Positions 11,369 to 20,626 of a stretch of 60,133 nucleotides of DNA are shown piece by piece. Source of the DNA: Gallionella sp. (GTDB taxonomy: Bacteria > Pseudomonadota > Gammaproteobacteria > Burkholderiales > Gallionellaceae); contig JAUXWM010000003.1 of NCBI GenBank assembly GCA_030681375.1, positions 1-60,133 of the forward strand, written 5' to 3'. A program made the translations under genes and the position numbers. The notes beneath the pieces were generated by a model. That model had not been told where the DNA came from. It searched no databases and saw only the letters and a list, made by a program, of their open reading frames with translations. Each line of letters begins with the position of its first letter. Positions within the stretch are counted from its first letter, which is position 1.

Positions 11369-11737
11369 CTACGGGTCTAGTGATGTAATTTTACTGAGCA
11401 ATTCAGCTGGGTTGATTGGTTTGACAAGATAATCTTTTGCGCCTTGCCGCATGCCCCATATCTTGTCGGTTTCCTGGTCTTTGTTTGTACACAGCAGCAC
11501 GGGAATATGTGCCGTTTCAGTATCTCTGGTAATAGCACGGGTGGCCTGAAATCCGTTAAGCCCGGGCATGATCACATCCATCAGCACTAAATCAGGTTTG
11601 TCATGGTTGGCTTTTGCTATAGCCATTTCCCCGCTGTCGGCAAAGAGTACTTCAAAACCGTGTGCTTTTAATATTTCACCTATCAGGTGTCTTTCCGTTG
11701 CGGAATCATCCACTACCAATATTTTTTTAATAGGCAT
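11369..11737 (-). CDS. pilH: PilH, single-domain response regulator
   Basis: This 122-residue receiver domain has the acidic pair VVDDSAT, phospho-acceptor Asp in LVLMDVIMPG (about 52), the Thr/Ser switch region LLCTNKD and the conserved Lys in YLVKPINP (about 106). There is no output domain. In the Pil-Chp pathway PilH acts on pilus retraction or as a phosphate sink for ChpA. Its start overlaps the end of pilG by 11 nt, so the two are probably translationally coupled. Confidence 0.95.
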   Translation of the reverse strand: MPIKKILVVDDSATERHLIGEILKAHGFEVLFADSGEMAIAKANHDKPDLVLMDVIMPGLNGFQATRAITRDTETAHIPVLLCTNKDQETDKIWGMRQGAKDYLVKPINPAELLSKITSLDP

Positions 11738-12137
11738 ACTCGGAATCCTGTTGTTGAGTGTGCAAGAGGACGGATTCTATCAAGTTTTTTTTGTTAAACG
11801 GTTTAATCAGATATTGGTCTGAGCCAACAAGCTTCGCGCGCGCACGGTCGAACAGCGTGTCCTTGCTGGTCAGCATGATCACAGGGATGTTTTTATATTG
11901 CGGATTATTTTTAATCAGTGCGCAAGTCTGATATCCGTCCAGGCGCGGCATCATGACATCAACGAAGATAATGTCAGGCTGGTTGTCGATTACCTTGGAT
12001 AAACCATCGAATCCATCATGGGAAAGTATGACGCTACACCCGGCCTGCGACAGGAAAATTTCTCCGCTACGCCGGATGGTATTGCTGTCATCAATCAGCA
12101 GTACCTTCACGTTCAGCAGGGGCAAGCTCGTCTTCAA
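11727..12137 (-). CDS. pilG: PilG, single-domain response regulator
   Basis: This 136-residue receiver contains LLIDDSNTIRRSGEIFL, phospho-acceptor Asp in IIFVDVMMPRLDGYQT and Lys in YLIKPFNKK. The segment MMPRLDGYQTCALIKNN is characteristic of PilG. It controls pilus extension, in Pseudomonas partly through the PilB ATPase and adenylate cyclase CyaB. The start appears to be TTG at 12137, preceded by TGAGGAC at a good distance. It is the first gene of the Pil-Chp operon, whose promoter should lie within 12140-12260. Confidence 0.95.
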   Translation of the reverse strand: MKTSLPLLNVKVLLIDDSNTIRRSGEIFLSQAGCSVILSHDGFDGLSKVIDNQPDIIFVDVMMPRLDGYQTCALIKNNPQYKNIPVIMLTSKDTLFDRARAKLVGSDQYLIKPFNKKNLIESVLLHTQQQDSEYAY

Positions 12138-12510
12138 TGTTAAGTCCTCAGGCCGACAGGCGGTTAAAAATTTCGTACAATTCGTAAGGTTAATATTAAC
12201 CGAACAAATGATGGCTGTGTTGGCATTGTTACGGGGAAGGAAGGAAATTTCCTAGTGGCGCTTGGCATATATAGCGTGCTTCAGTGCCATGCTGCGCTAG
12301 TTGTGTTTCGAGATGTTTAAAAACAAAAATATGGGAGCGTTCCGGGAGCAGGTTGCTGATTCAGACTAATAACCATTTAATTTTTGGTGGAATTTAAATG
12401 GAAACTGATGTTAAATGTTAATGTAAAATCTTGGGTCGGGTTAATCAGAAAAAAGAAAGTTTTCCCTGAGCGGAAAATGAGTGGAAAATAATTTTTACAG
12501 GGGTGATGAA
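12138..12510. promoter_or_regulatory. Divergent regulatory region between pilG and the hemerythrin gene
   Basis: This 373 bp stretch has no gene and must hold the promoters of the Pil-Chp operon (minus) and the hemerythrin gene (plus). It contains two perfect palindromes: GGTTAATATTAACC (12188-12201), about 50 bp upstream of the pilG start, and AGGAAATTTCCT (12242-12253). The half nearer the hemerythrin gene is AT-rich. The first palindrome is placed like an operator for pilG. I cannot assign a regulator or fix -10/-35 boxes. Confidence 0.45.
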
Positions 12511-12963
12511 ATGGCCAAGTTAGTCTGGAGTGCGGATCTTAATACAGGAATTGACGTGATTGACAGGCAGCATCAGCGTATTGTTGATTACATCAATGAA
12601 TTGGATGAGGCTCGCACCAGCAAGCATAAGCGCGAGGACGTAGGCAGAATCATCGATGAAACGGTCGATTATACGTTGTCGCACTTTGCCTTTGAGGAGA
12701 GTATGCAGGAAGAGGCGCATTATCCGTTCCTGAAGGCACACAAAAAAGTGCATGAGCTGTTCGTCAGCAAGGTTGCCAATTTACAGGAGCGTTTTGGTCT
12801 GGGTGAGGACGTGGCGGACGAGTTGCACAAGATGCTGTTTACATGGCTTTATAATCATATCAAGCGCGATGATGCGGATTATGTTGAAATTGTGAAAAAG
12901 AATATCCAGCAAGGCAACTTCGTTGAGAAGAAGAAAGGTTTCTTTGGCAGGTTGTTCGGCTAA
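12511..12963 (+). CDS. Bacteriohemerythrin (O2-binding di-iron protein)
   Basis: This 150-residue hemerythrin-fold protein has ligands in the usual pattern: His in DRQHQRIVDYIN (about 21), His and Glu in LSHFAFEESM, two His in HYPFLKAHKKVHELF, and His/Asp in NHIKRDDADY. Single-domain bacteriohemerythrins bind O2 reversibly and serve in oxygen supply or sensing, often in microaerobes and motile bacteria. I chose ATG at 12511, preceded by AGGGGTGATGA, over an upstream GTG at 12481. A lysine-rich tail ends KKKGFFGRLFG, which could be a membrane-associating amphipathic end. It is divergent from pilG, so a functional tie to motility is possible but unproven. Confidence 0.93.
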   Translation: MAKLVWSADLNTGIDVIDRQHQRIVDYINELDEARTSKHKREDVGRIIDETVDYTLSHFAFEESMQEEAHYPFLKAHKKVHELFVSKVANLQERFGLGEDVADELHKMLFTWLYNHIKRDDADYVEIVKKNIQQGNFVEKKKGFFGRLFG

Positions 12964-12984
12964 TCAGCGCTGAAACTGCAGTTT

Positions 12985-13007
12985 AACCCCGTCAGGGTGG
13001 CGGGGTT
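12985..13007 (+). terminator. Hairpin downstream of the hemerythrin gene
   Basis: AACCCCG and CGGGGTT form a perfect 7 bp stem around a 9 nt loop, 21 bp after the hemerythrin stop codon. There is no clear T-run after it, so it is at best a weak or factor-assisted terminator. Confidence 0.4.
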
Positions 13008-13053
13008 GGCAGTGTCGCAGATTACGGCGGGGCGGGCGGCCTGTGCGCAATTG

Positions 13054-13722
13054 TTATCCCCTCGGCTTTTTGCCCATCACATAAATAAGGTGTTCGAAGA
13101 ATAATTCACACCAATCCTGATCGTTGTTCTTCAGCGAAAGCAAGAGTTTCTTTACTTGGCTAATCGGCCATTTCGGATTGAAGGATACCAGCATTTTTTC
13201 CGGATAAATGTCGAGAGTTTCGTTTAGACATTTTGCCATTGTATTAATCTCATTAAACATCAATGCTACGTCCTTGTCTGACGCGATATCGGCGGTTACA
13301 TCGCCGTACATTTTAGGATGCTGTTTGGTGAATTCGATGAATTTTGTAAGGATGTAAAAAAACTCACCCCTGTTGTCGGGCGTAACCGTATCGCACAGCA
13401 TGAAAGGCGCAACCGACAGTTCAAGCCAGTAATATCCCAGTTTTGGGTTGCGATGTTTCGATACGCCAACATAGCCATTGCGTGCCTGTGCGCGACTGAT
13501 GCAATCCGTAAGCAATAGCTGTTCGGAAGGGCGGGTCGCAATCTCGCGGTCAGCCAGAACGTCCGGTTTTATCAGGAAAAAATCAGGGAATTCCTCGTAC
13601 AACTTGCCGGAGTGATTGTGAGCGCGGTAGTAGGTGTTGAAAACCGCCAGTGCTAATTCTGCATTCTTTTCAATGTTGTGATAGTTCTGTCGGCTTTGGT
13701 CAGAAGCTCTTCTGTTCGGCAT
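13054..13722 (-). CDS. Protein of unknown function (222 aa)
   Basis: I do not recognise this family. The reading frame is open over 222 residues, starts at ATG with GGGGAAC upstream, and is not a shadow of another gene. It has no signal peptide or membrane helix. The N-terminus is polar (MPNRRASDQSRQNYHNIEKN), the middle mixes hydrophobic and aromatic residues, and the C-terminus is basic. It stands alone between the convergent hemerythrin gene and the DUF47 gene, about 170 bp from the latter. It has no operon partner to suggest a role. Confidence 0.7.
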   Translation of the reverse strand: MPNRRASDQSRQNYHNIEKNAELALAVFNTYYRAHNHSGKLYEEFPDFFLIKPDVLADREIATRPSEQLLLTDCISRAQARNGYVGVSKHRNPKLGYYWLELSVAPFMLCDTVTPDNRGEFFYILTKFIEFTKQHPKMYGDVTADIASDKDVALMFNEINTMAKCLNETLDIYPEKMLVSFNPKWPISQVKKLLLSLKNNDQDWCELFFEHLIYVMGKKPRG

Positions 13723-13895
13723 ATGTTCCCCGGAATGTCGCGCCTTTTACATCGGGCAATAATAACCGCAATCACAATAAGTTGACAGTGCAATGTTGCA
13801 TGGCTGAGTGACGTTTGTGCTGTAGTGCGGCAAGGGAATGCGGCCGTCAGTTTGCCGCCTCTCGCAATCAGGTCTGCCCTTGATGGCAGGGTGGA

Positions 13896-14537
13896 TCAGC
13901 TGATCTTGACCACGATATCGTGCAGCGTATTGGCGCATTGCGCCATGTGTTCGGCGGCATTGGTCAGGTGGCGGTAGATCTCGCGGCGCTTGAACATGTT
14001 GATGTAGTCGCTTCCTTCAAACAGGGTGGGCAAGGCCACCCGGTACAGTTTTTCCGCATGGCGTTCAGCCTTGCGCGCCGCATCGGCATCGAGCGCGGCG
14101 GTGGCAGGGGTGCTGCCCAGTCTGGCATAGCCGTTGACCAGCGCATCCACGCCGGTCTTTATTTCGCGTGAGATGTCGCGCATGAATTTGTCCGGTGCGA
14201 CACCCAGTACATCCATCTCATGCACGGTGGTTTTGCAATACATCACAATGTCGTCCAGACTCATGATCGCGCGGTAGATGTCTTCGCGGTCTATCGGCGT
14301 GGAAAACGCCTCGTTGAGCTCATGCAGATTGCGCACTTTAATCAGGTCGGCTTCGTGCACGTTGCGTTTGAGCGCCTCGGCGACTGCCGGATCGCCATTT
14401 TCCATGTAATCGACCAGCAGGTTGACGGTGTGTGCGACGCGGATATTCTGCTCGGTCAGCATGTGGAAAAAATCCGGCATCTTCGGGAATACCCGATCCA
14501 GAATGATGGCCAGCATGGTTTTGGAGGCGGCGGTCAT
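13896..14537 (-). CDS. DUF47/PhoU-like accessory protein of the PiT transporter
   Basis: This 213-residue all-helical protein belongs to the DUF47 (YkaA/PhoU-like) family, with the typical start DRVFPKMPDFFHMLTEQ and the middle stretch DREDIYRAIMSLDDIVMYCK. Members are encoded next to PiT phosphate permeases and are thought to regulate them. Here it follows the pit gene by 13 nt on the same strand, so the two form an operon. It lacks the metal-binding repeats of true PhoU. Confidence 0.9.
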   Translation of the reverse strand: MTAASKTMLAIILDRVFPKMPDFFHMLTEQNIRVAHTVNLLVDYMENGDPAVAEALKRNVHEADLIKVRNLHELNEAFSTPIDREDIYRAIMSLDDIVMYCKTTVHEMDVLGVAPDKFMRDISREIKTGVDALVNGYARLGSTPATAALDADAARKAERHAEKLYRVALPTLFEGSDYINMFKRREIYRHLTNAAEHMAQCANTLHDIVVKIS

Positions 14538-14550
14538 GTGATATTCATCC

Positions 14551-15582
14551 TCATGCGTATGCGTGGACTATAAGATAGCAGCTAATGGACATCGCCGCCG
14601 CACCGGGTATGGTAATCAGCCAGGTGACGACGATTTCGCCTGCCTTGCCCCAGCGTACCGCTTTCGGACGCTCTGATGCACCGATGCCCATGATGGAGGA
14701 GGCCACCACATGTGTGGTTGAGACCGGTGCGCCGAACAGGGACGAGGCGAAAATCACGCTGGCTGCGGTCAGTTGTGAGTCCAGCGCGTGTAGCGGGCGT
14801 ATCTTGTAGATGGAAAAGCCCAGGGTGCGCACAATCTGCCAGCCGCCGGAGAGTATGCCCGCAGTAATGGTGAGCGAACAGGCCAGCATCACCCAGAACG
14901 GCACTTCGAAAGTGGGAATGAAACCGCCCAGCAGCAATACCAGTGTCAGTATGCCCATGCTCTTCTGCGCATCATTGGCGCCGTGCGAGAAAGCCAGTCC
15001 GGCCGAGGTGACGAATTGCAGGCGGCGCAGGTCGCGGTTAATCGAAGGATGGGCGCCGCGCAGTAGCAACATCATGATTTTGTGCAGCGCGTAGCCGACC
15101 CAGAAGCCGATGATGGGCGATAGGATCAACGCGATAACCATCTTGCTCACGCCGCTGAGCTCGCCGCGCAGCAGTTCGTCGTATCCCCAAGCGACATGAT
15201 CGGTGCCTGCCGAGACTATGACCACGCCGACCAGTCCACCGACCAGCGCATGGGAAGAGGAAGAAGGGATGCCGCGCCACCAGGTCAGCAGATTCCACGC
15301 GATAGCACCTACCAGTCCGCATAACACGATGGTTAGTGCCAGGGTGCGGTCCAGATCGTCCAGCGTGACAAATTTTCCTATGGTGTTGGCCACTGCGGTG
15401 CCGCCGAGCAATGGCCCCAGAAACTCGAAAAAGGCGACCAGCAGAACCGCCTGCACCGGTGTCATGGCGCGGGAGGCAATAACCGTCGCAATGATGTTCG
15501 CGGCATCGTGAAAGCCGTTGGTGTACTCGAACACCAGCACGATGACGATAGTGGCGACAGTCAGCGTGAGCAGGGTGTCCAT
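14551..15582 (-). CDS. pit: Low-affinity inorganic phosphate transporter, PiT family
   Basis: This 343-residue integral membrane protein has about ten hydrophobic helices and both PiT signature repeats: EYTNGFHDAANIIATVIASR near the N-terminus and FSHGANDAQKSMGILTL in the second half. PiT carriers take up metal-phosphate complexes driven by the proton gradient. It is the first gene of a two-gene unit with the DUF47 regulator. The short length is at the lower end of the family but shows no truncation. Confidence 0.93.
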   Translation of the reverse strand: MDTLLTLTVATIVIVLVFEYTNGFHDAANIIATVIASRAMTPVQAVLLVAFFEFLGPLLGGTAVANTIGKFVTLDDLDRTLALTIVLCGLVGAIAWNLLTWWRGIPSSSSHALVGGLVGVVIVSAGTDHVAWGYDELLRGELSGVSKMVIALILSPIIGFWVGYALHKIMMLLLRGAHPSINRDLRRLQFVTSAGLAFSHGANDAQKSMGILTLVLLLGGFIPTFEVPFWVMLACSLTITAGILSGGWQIVRTLGFSIYKIRPLHALDSQLTAASVIFASSLFGAPVSTTHVVASSIMGIGASERPKAVRWGKAGEIVVTWLITIPGAAAMSISCYLIVHAYA

Positions 15583-15607
15583 GTCGGCGTTAAAGCGGGT
15601 GTAAGGT

Positions 15608-16417
15608 CTAGCCTTTCAGTTCGGGCGTCAGATGGGGCGCGATGACTTGCAGCAGCACGGGATGGATGTTCGGGTTGCCCGCGCAGACATGCCCGGATTT
15701 GAGGAAAGTATCGCCCCCGGACAGGTCGCTGACCATGCCGCCCGCTTCGGTGATTAGCAGCGTACCAGCGGCAATATCCCAGGGTTTTAGACCGGTTTCG
15801 AAGAAGCCGTCATAACGACCGGCTGCCATCCAGGCCAGATCCAGAGCTGCGGAGCCGGGGCGGCGCAAACCGGATGTTTTCTGCATCAGATCCTTGAAGA
15901 TGCCGATGTAGGCGTCCATGTGCTCGAAGTTGGTATAGGGGAAGCCGGTGCCTATCAATGCGTCTTCCATGTGAATGCGCTTGCTAACGCGCAGGCGCTT
16001 GTCGTTGAGGAAGGCGCCGCGGCCGCGCGTGGCGGTAAACAGTTCATTCTTGGTCGGATCGTAGATGACTGCCTGAGTGATAATGCCCTTGTGCTGCAAG
16101 GCAATGGATACTGCAAATTGCGGGAAGCCATGCAAAAAATTGGTCGTGCCATCCAGCGGGTCTATGATCCAGACGAAGTCGGACTTGCCGTGAACGCCGC
16201 TCTCTTCTGCTAGAATCGCATGGTCGGGATAGGCTTCCAGCAGGGTCTGGATGATGGTTTGCTCGGCGGCTCTGTCCACTTCGCTGACAAAATCTGCATG
16301 GGATTTTTTGGTGATCGTGAGGTGGTCTATCTTGTCGGTGCTGCGATAAATCAGATTGCCGGCGCGACGTGCGGCTTTCACCGCGATGTTGAGCATGGGA
16401 TGCAGTATGGGTTGCAT
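15608..16417 (-). CDS. suhB: Inositol-1-monophosphatase family protein SuhB
   Basis: This 269-residue protein (start [14 protein letters not shown]) has the IMPase metal site motifs [21 protein letters not shown] and [15 protein letters not shown]. SuhB dephosphorylates inositol-1-phosphate; in E. coli it also joins ribosomal-RNA antitermination complexes with NusA. The reading frame is open further upstream to 16495, but ATG 16417 has AAAGG before it, matches the family start, and avoids overlap with trmJ. It is divergent from trmJ with about 60 bp between, so the two share a small promoter region. Confidence 0.95.
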   Translation of the reverse strand: MQPILHPMLNIAVKAARRAGNLIYRSTDKIDHLTITKKSHADFVSEVDRAAEQTIIQTLLEAYPDHAILAEESGVHGKSDFVWIIDPLDGTTNFLHGFPQFAVSIALQHKGIITQAVIYDPTKNELFTATRGRGAFLNDKRLRVSKRIHMEDALIGTGFPYTNFEHMDAYIGIFKDLMQKTSGLRRPGSAALDLAWMAAGRYDGFFETGLKPWDIAAGTLLITEAGGMVSDLSGGDTFLKSGHVCAGNPNIHPVLLQVIAPHLTPELKG

Positions 16418-16477
16418 AAATACGACCTTTTTAATGAGCTGTGAGAATTCAGCGCACATTTTAGTTGGAAACAGGCT

Positions 16478-17239
16478 TTGTATAAACAAAATCATTTAAC
16501 TAACGTCAGAGTGGTGCTTAGCCACACCAGCCATCCGGGCAATATCGGCGCGGCAGCGCGTGCGATGAAGACGATGGGGCTGCACCATCTCTGCCTGATT
16601 AATCCCCGCCATTTTCCCGACCCGCAGGCGAGTGCAATGGCGGCGGGGGCGGACGATATCCTGCAAAACGCGCGGGTGTGCGGCTCTATCGATGAAGCCT
16701 TGCAGGGTGTGGCGCTCACCGTGGGCATGACGGCGCGGCAGCGCGATATTTCCAATCAGGTGATGATGCCGCGCGAAGCGATGCCGCGTGTGTTGCAACA
16801 GGCGCTCACGCAGCCTGTGGCATTGCTGTTCGGTACGGAAATGTCCGGGCTGACCAATGAAGAAGTGAGTCGCGCCCAATTGCTGGTGAATATTCCCGCC
16901 CATCCCGATTTTTCTTCGCTCAATCTGGCCGCTGCCGTGCAGGTGATCGCTTATGAAATGATGGTGGCCTCGCAAAGCGCCAGCCCGGTCACGCAGCCTA
17001 CCCAGGCTGCCGCGCATGAGCAGGTGGAGGGGTTTCTGACACACCTGGAAAAGACGCTGATGGAGATTGGTTTTTTCACCACGCAGAACCCCGCACGCAT
17101 GATGCAACGGTTGCGCCGCCTGTATGCGCGGGCGCGGCTGGAGGCGGACGAAATCAACATCTTGCGCGGCATCTTGAGTGTGACAACCGAGTACAATGCG
17201 CGTCTCAAAACGCGTTACCAGCAGGAAAAAGATGTTTAG
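16478..17239 (+). CDS. trmJ: tRNA (cytidine/uridine-2'-O-)-methyltransferase TrmJ
   Basis: This 253-residue SPOUT-class methyltransferase 2'-O-methylates position 32 of tRNAs. The N-terminal motif [20 protein letters not shown] and the knot motif [14 protein letters not shown] followed by [18 protein letters not shown] are diagnostic. The likely start is TTG at 16478, because no ATG precedes the conserved core. It overlaps cysE by 8 nt. trmJ next to cysE and iscR is a common order in proteobacteria. Confidence 0.93.
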   Translation: MYKQNHLTNVRVVLSHTSHPGNIGAAARAMKTMGLHHLCLINPRHFPDPQASAMAAGADDILQNARVCGSIDEALQGVALTVGMTARQRDISNQVMMPREAMPRVLQQALTQPVALLFGTEMSGLTNEEVSRAQLLVNIPAHPDFSSLNLAAAVQVIAYEMMVASQSASPVTQPTQAAAHEQVEGFLTHLEKTLMEIGFFTTQNPARMMQRLRRLYARARLEADEINILRGILSVTTEYNARLKTRYQQEKDV

Positions 17240-17963
17240 GAATCTTAAAGAAGATATTGCCAGCGTGTTCGACCGCGATCCCGCCGCGCGCAGCACTTTC
17301 GAGGTGTTGACTTGCTATCCGGGCTTGCATGCGCGTCTGATGCACCGTCTGACCAATACCTTGTGGCATGCCAAGCTGAAATGGCTGGCGCGTTTTCTGT
17401 CGTACCTGACTCGCGCGCTGACCGGTATCGAGATTCATCCCGGTGCGACCATAGGGCGGCGCTTTTTCATCGATCATGGCATGGGGGTGGTGATAGGCGA
17501 AACGGCGGAAATCGGCGATGACGTAACTTTGTATCACGGCGTCACGCTGGGCGGTACCTCGTGGCGGCATGGCAAGCGCCATCCTACACTGGGCAATGGT
17601 GTGGTGGTGGGGGCGGGTGCAAAGATACTCGGGCCGATTATGGTGGGGGCGGGTGCGAAAATAGGTTCGAATGCCGTGGTGGTGAAGGATGTGCCCGTCG
17701 GTGCGACGGCGGCAGGTATTCCGGCGCGAATTCTGGATGAAGAGCGGAAAAAGACCAGCAGCTTTGATGCCTATGGCATAGGCAATGACCAGAATGATCC
17801 GCTTTCCAAGGCGATACATGGCTTGCTGGGGCATAGTGTGACGGTGGATCAGCGCATAGATTTTATTTTGCAACAACTCGAGAAGATGGGTGTACCCGTT
17901 GAAGAAGAGCGCGCCACGGCTGATAAATTCGATCCCAATCACTTGAATAAGATAGTTGATTAA
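17232..17963 (+). CDS. cysE: Serine O-acetyltransferase CysE
   Basis: This 243-residue enzyme transfers acetyl from acetyl-CoA to L-serine, the first step of cysteine synthesis. It consists of a helical N-terminus and a left-handed beta-helix of hexapeptide repeats ([20 protein letters not shown] onward) with the active-site DHG and the [10 protein letters not shown] stretch. ATG 17232 has AGGA upstream and matches the family start MFRNLKEDI. The gene lies upstream of the isc operon, which uses cysteine as sulfur donor; an 89 bp gap with the iscR promoter separates them. Confidence 0.96.
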   Translation: MFRNLKEDIASVFDRDPAARSTFEVLTCYPGLHARLMHRLTNTLWHAKLKWLARFLSYLTRALTGIEIHPGATIGRRFFIDHGMGVVIGETAEIGDDVTLYHGVTLGGTSWRHGKRHPTLGNGVVVGAGAKILGPIMVGAGAKIGSNAVVVKDVPVGATAAGIPARILDEERKKTSSFDAYGIGNDQNDPLSKAIHGLLGHSVTVDQRIDFILQQLEKMGVPVEEERATADKFDPNHLNKIVD

Positions 17964-18052
17964 AACGTTCGGGTATTATATGATCCGATTACGTGATGTT
18001 CAGTAAGTGTTGGACGCGGTTTTAATAATATTTTTATGAGGTTGGGGATAAT

Positions 18053-18508
18053 ATGCGATTGACCACCAAGGGACGTTTTGCTGTGACGGCAATGGTTGAT
18101 TTGGCGATGCAAGGTGGCCGTGGACCCGTGACGCTCGCTTCGATCAGTGAACGGCAGAAAATTTCGCTTTCTTATCTGGAGCAATTGTTTGGCAAGTTGC
18201 GTCGTAATAATCTGGTGGAAAGTGTGCGCGGGCCAGGTGGTGGATATTATCTGGCCAGAATAGCCACCAAAATTAATATTGCCGAGGTCGTATTGGCCGT
18301 TGATGAACCGCTGGATGCGACGCATTGCGCGGAACAGGGTAATTGCCAGGGTGGCAGGCCGTGTGCCACGCACGATTTATGGATGGGTCTGAATGAAAAA
18401 ATCAATGACTATCTGGCATCGGTTAATCTGCAACAACTGGTGGATGGACAGACCAAACTAAGTCCGGGATTGTCGGCGATTACAGTGAATAAGCAGATAG
18501 TCAGGTAA
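18053..18508 (+). CDS. iscR: Fe-S cluster-sensing Rrf2 regulator IscR
   Basis: This 151-residue repressor has an Rrf2 winged-helix N-terminus (MRLTTKGRFAVTAMVDLA) and three cysteines at about 92, 98 and 104 (CAEQGNCQGGRPC) that bind a [2Fe-2S] cluster. The holo form represses its own operon when clusters are sufficient. It is the first gene of iscRSUA-hscBA-fdx-iscX. The 89 bp upstream is AT-rich and must hold the promoter, but I could not match a confident IscR site. Confidence 0.96.
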   Translation: MRLTTKGRFAVTAMVDLAMQGGRGPVTLASISERQKISLSYLEQLFGKLRRNNLVESVRGPGGGYYLARIATKINIAEVVLAVDEPLDATHCAEQGNCQGGRPCATHDLWMGLNEKINDYLASVNLQQLVDGQTKLSPGLSAITVNKQIVR

Positions 18509-18557
18509 CGGGTTGCGATTCGTCGCCTGCCCATAGCATAGAGAAAGTTGATATCAA

Positions 18558-19766
18558 ATGAAGCTACCTATTTATATGGATTATTCAGCTACTACGCCGG
18601 TTGACCCGCGTGTGGCCGATAAAATGATTCCTTATCTGACTGAGATGTTCGGCAATCCGGCCAGCCGTTCACATGCGTTCGGCTGGGAAGCCGATGCCGC
18701 AGTGGAGCTGGCGCGTGAGCAGGTCGCGGCGCTGGTCAATGCCGACCCCAAGGAAATCGTCTGGACTTCAGGTGCCACTGAATCGAATAATCTGGCCATC
18801 AAGGGCGCGGCGAACTTTTATCAGGGCAAGGGTAAGCATATCGTCACGATGCGCATTGAACATAAGGCCGTGATCGACACCGTGCGCGAAATGGAACGAC
18901 AGGGCTTTAGCGCCAGCTATCTTGATCCTGAGCCCAACGGTTTGCTGGACATTGAAAAATTTAAGGCCGCATTGCGCCCCGATACGATTCTGGTGTCCAT
19001 CATGCTGGTTAACAACGAAATCGGCGTGATACAGGACATCGCCGCCATAGGCGAAATCTGCCGCGAGAAGGGTATCCTGTTTCATGTTGATGCGGCACAG
19101 GCGACCGGCAAGGTAGCGATAGACCTGCAAAAACTGAAGGTTGATTTGATGTCCTTCTCCGCGCACAAGACTTATGGCCCGAAAGGCATAGGCGCGCTGT
19201 ATGTACAGCGCAAACCGCGAGTCAGGCTGGAAGCGCAGATGCACGGTGGCGGTCATGAGCGCGGCATGCGTTCCGGCACTCTGGCGACCCATCAGATCGT
19301 CGGCATGGGCGAGGCATTCCGCATTGCACAGCAGGAAATGGCCGAGGAAAATGAGCGCGTGAGAATGTTGCGCGATCGTTTGATGGCGGGTTTGATGGAT
19401 ATGGAAGAGGTGCATGTCAACGGCGACATGGAGCAGCGTGTGCCGCATAACGTCAATCTGAGCTTCAACTTTGTCGAAGGCGAATCGCTGATCATGGCGA
19501 TCAAGGACGTGGCTGTTTCCAGCGGCTCCGCCTGCACTTCGGCCAGCCTTGAGCCCTCATATGTGTTGCGTGCGCTCGGGCGCAGCGATGAATTGGCGCA
19601 CAGCTCGATACGTTTTTCCATAGGCCGCTTCACCACTGTAGAAGAAGTCGATTACGTGATTGCCTTGATGAAGAGCAAGATCGACAAGCTGCGCGAATTG
19701 TCGCCGCTATGGGAAATGTACAAGGATGGCATCGATTTGAATACCGTGCAGTGGGCAGCACATTAA
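18558..19766 (+). CDS. iscS: Cysteine desulfurase IscS
   Basis: This 402-residue PLP enzyme converts cysteine to alanine and provides persulfide sulfur to IscU, tRNA thiolation and other acceptors. The PLP lysine is in [17 protein letters not shown] and the mobile catalytic cysteine in [17 protein letters not shown]. The sequence ends LNTVQWAAH, like E. coli IscS. It lies 49 bp after iscR and is separated from iscU by 100 bp of repeat-rich sequence. Confidence 0.98.
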   Translation: MKLPIYMDYSATTPVDPRVADKMIPYLTEMFGNPASRSHAFGWEADAAVELAREQVAALVNADPKEIVWTSGATESNNLAIKGAANFYQGKGKHIVTMRIEHKAVIDTVREMERQGFSASYLDPEPNGLLDIEKFKAALRPDTILVSIMLVNNEIGVIQDIAAIGEICREKGILFHVDAAQATGKVAIDLQKLKVDLMSFSAHKTYGPKGIGALYVQRKPRVRLEAQMHGGGHERGMRSGTLATHQIVGMGEAFRIAQQEMAEENERVRMLRDRLMAGLMDMEEVHVNGDMEQRVPHNVNLSFNFVEGESLIMAIKDVAVSSGSACTSASLEPSYVLRALGRSDELAHSSIRFSIGRFTTVEEVDYVIALMKSKIDKLRELSPLWEMYKDGIDLNTVQWAAH

Positions 19767-19823
19767 AAAGCAGTTTTTAGACGCTAGACGCTAGTTGTTA
19801 GTTAGAACGTTTTAACTAGCAGC

Positions 19824-19844
19824 TAACGACTAACGATTAACGAC
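19824..19844 (+). repeat. Three tandem heptamers (TAACGAC/T) between iscS and iscU
   Basis: TAACGAC, TAACGAT and TAACGAC follow each other without gaps. They are preceded by a two-unit AGACGCT repeat at about 19779-19792 and an almost palindromic segment AGTTAGAACGTTTTAACT at about 19799-19816. Such repetitive DNA inside an operon may affect mRNA structure or processing. Confidence 0.7.
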
Positions 19845-19861
19845 TGCTCCTGAAAGGAGCA
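19845..19861 (+). promoter_or_regulatory. iscU: Hairpin enclosing the iscU ribosome-binding site
   Basis: TGCTCC and GGAGCA form a perfect 6 bp stem with a TGAAA loop. The right arm contains the GGAG Shine-Dalgarno, 7 nt before the iscU ATG at 19867. In the mRNA this would occlude the ribosome-binding site unless opened. It could lower or condition iscU translation relative to iscS, or mark a processing site. No terminator-like T-run follows. Confidence 0.5.
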
Positions 19862-19866
19862 TCAAA

Positions 19867-20283
19867 ATGGCTTACAGCGAAAAATTATTGGATCATTACG
19901 AAAATCCACGCAACGTGGGTTCGTTTGCTAAAGAGGACGAGGGACTGGGCACCGGAATGGTGGGTGCGCCTGCATGCGGCGACGTGATGAAATTGCAGAT
20001 CAAGGTCGGCAAAGACGGCATTATTGAAGATGCCAAATTCAAGACCTATGGCTGCGGCTCGGCAATTGCATCCAGTTCACTGGTAACGGAATGGGTCAAG
20101 GGCAAGACAGTAGATCAGGCCTTGCAGATCAAGAATACTCAGATTGCCGAAGAACTGGCCTTGCCGCCTGTTAAAATCCATTGCTCGATTCTGGCGGAAG
20201 ATGCCATCAAGGCGGCTGTGGCGGACTACAAGTCCAAACACGGTGAAAATGTGGAAACATCAGCCTGTACAGGCAGTTGCTAA
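19867..20283 (+). CDS. iscU: Fe-S cluster assembly scaffold IscU
   Basis: This 138-residue scaffold has the three cluster cysteines in [23 protein letters not shown] and [11 protein letters not shown]. The chaperone-recognition segment LPPVK for HscA is present. It builds [2Fe-2S] clusters with IscS and passes them on with HscA/HscB. The C-terminal tail ends in two extra cysteines (SACTGSC), which some betaproteobacterial IscU proteins have. Translation may be modulated by the hairpin over its ribosome-binding site. Confidence 0.98.
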   Translation: MAYSEKLLDHYENPRNVGSFAKEDEGLGTGMVGAPACGDVMKLQIKVGKDGIIEDAKFKTYGCGSAIASSSLVTEWVKGKTVDQALQIKNTQIAEELALPPVKIHCSILAEDAIKAAVADYKSKHGENVETSACTGSC

Positions 20284-20302
20284 ACAGCAGGGAGAAAAAA
20301 TC

Positions 20303-20626
20303 ATGGGCGTTACACTGAGCGAAGCAGCGGCAAAGCATGTGCAAAATTTTATCGCCAAGCGCGGCAAGGGCATAGGCCTGCGCATCGGGGTTCGTACCAG
20401 CGGTTGTTCCGGCATGGCGTATAAGCTGGAGTTTGCCGATGTGGCGGAAAGCGATGATTTGCAATTCGTCAGTCACGACGTGACAGTGCTGGTTGATCCC
20501 AAGAGCCTGCCCTATATCGAAGGCATGGAACTGGATTACGCGCGCGAAGGGCTGAATGAAGGCTTTCAGTTTAATAACCCCAACGTGAAAGATGCGTGCG
20601 GTTGCGGCGAGAGTTTTCAGGTTTGA
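20303..20626 (+). CDS. iscA: A-type Fe-S carrier protein IscA
   Basis: This 107-residue A-type carrier has the three conserved cysteines in [12 protein letters not shown] and the C-terminal DACGCGESF. It binds Fe or Fe-S clusters and delivers them to target proteins. ATG 20303 follows GGAG. An upstream extension of the frame over iscU is a reading-frame artefact. Its stop codon overlaps the hscB start. Confidence 0.97.
   Translation: MGVTLSEAAAKHVQNFIAKRGKGIGLRIGVRTSGCSGMAYKLEFADVAESDDLQFVSHDVTVLVDPKSLPYIEGMELDYAREGLNEGFQFNNPNVKDACGCGESFQV

Noticed and set aside
12256..12280. Sigma-54 promoter before the hemerythrin gene
   Set aside because: GG and GC elements are present but the spacing does not fit the -24/-12 pattern.
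16496..17296. 266-codon open frame on the minus strand
   Set aside because: It is the antisense of trmJ, with a low-complexity His/Arg-rich translation typical of a shadow frame; trmJ is unambiguous.
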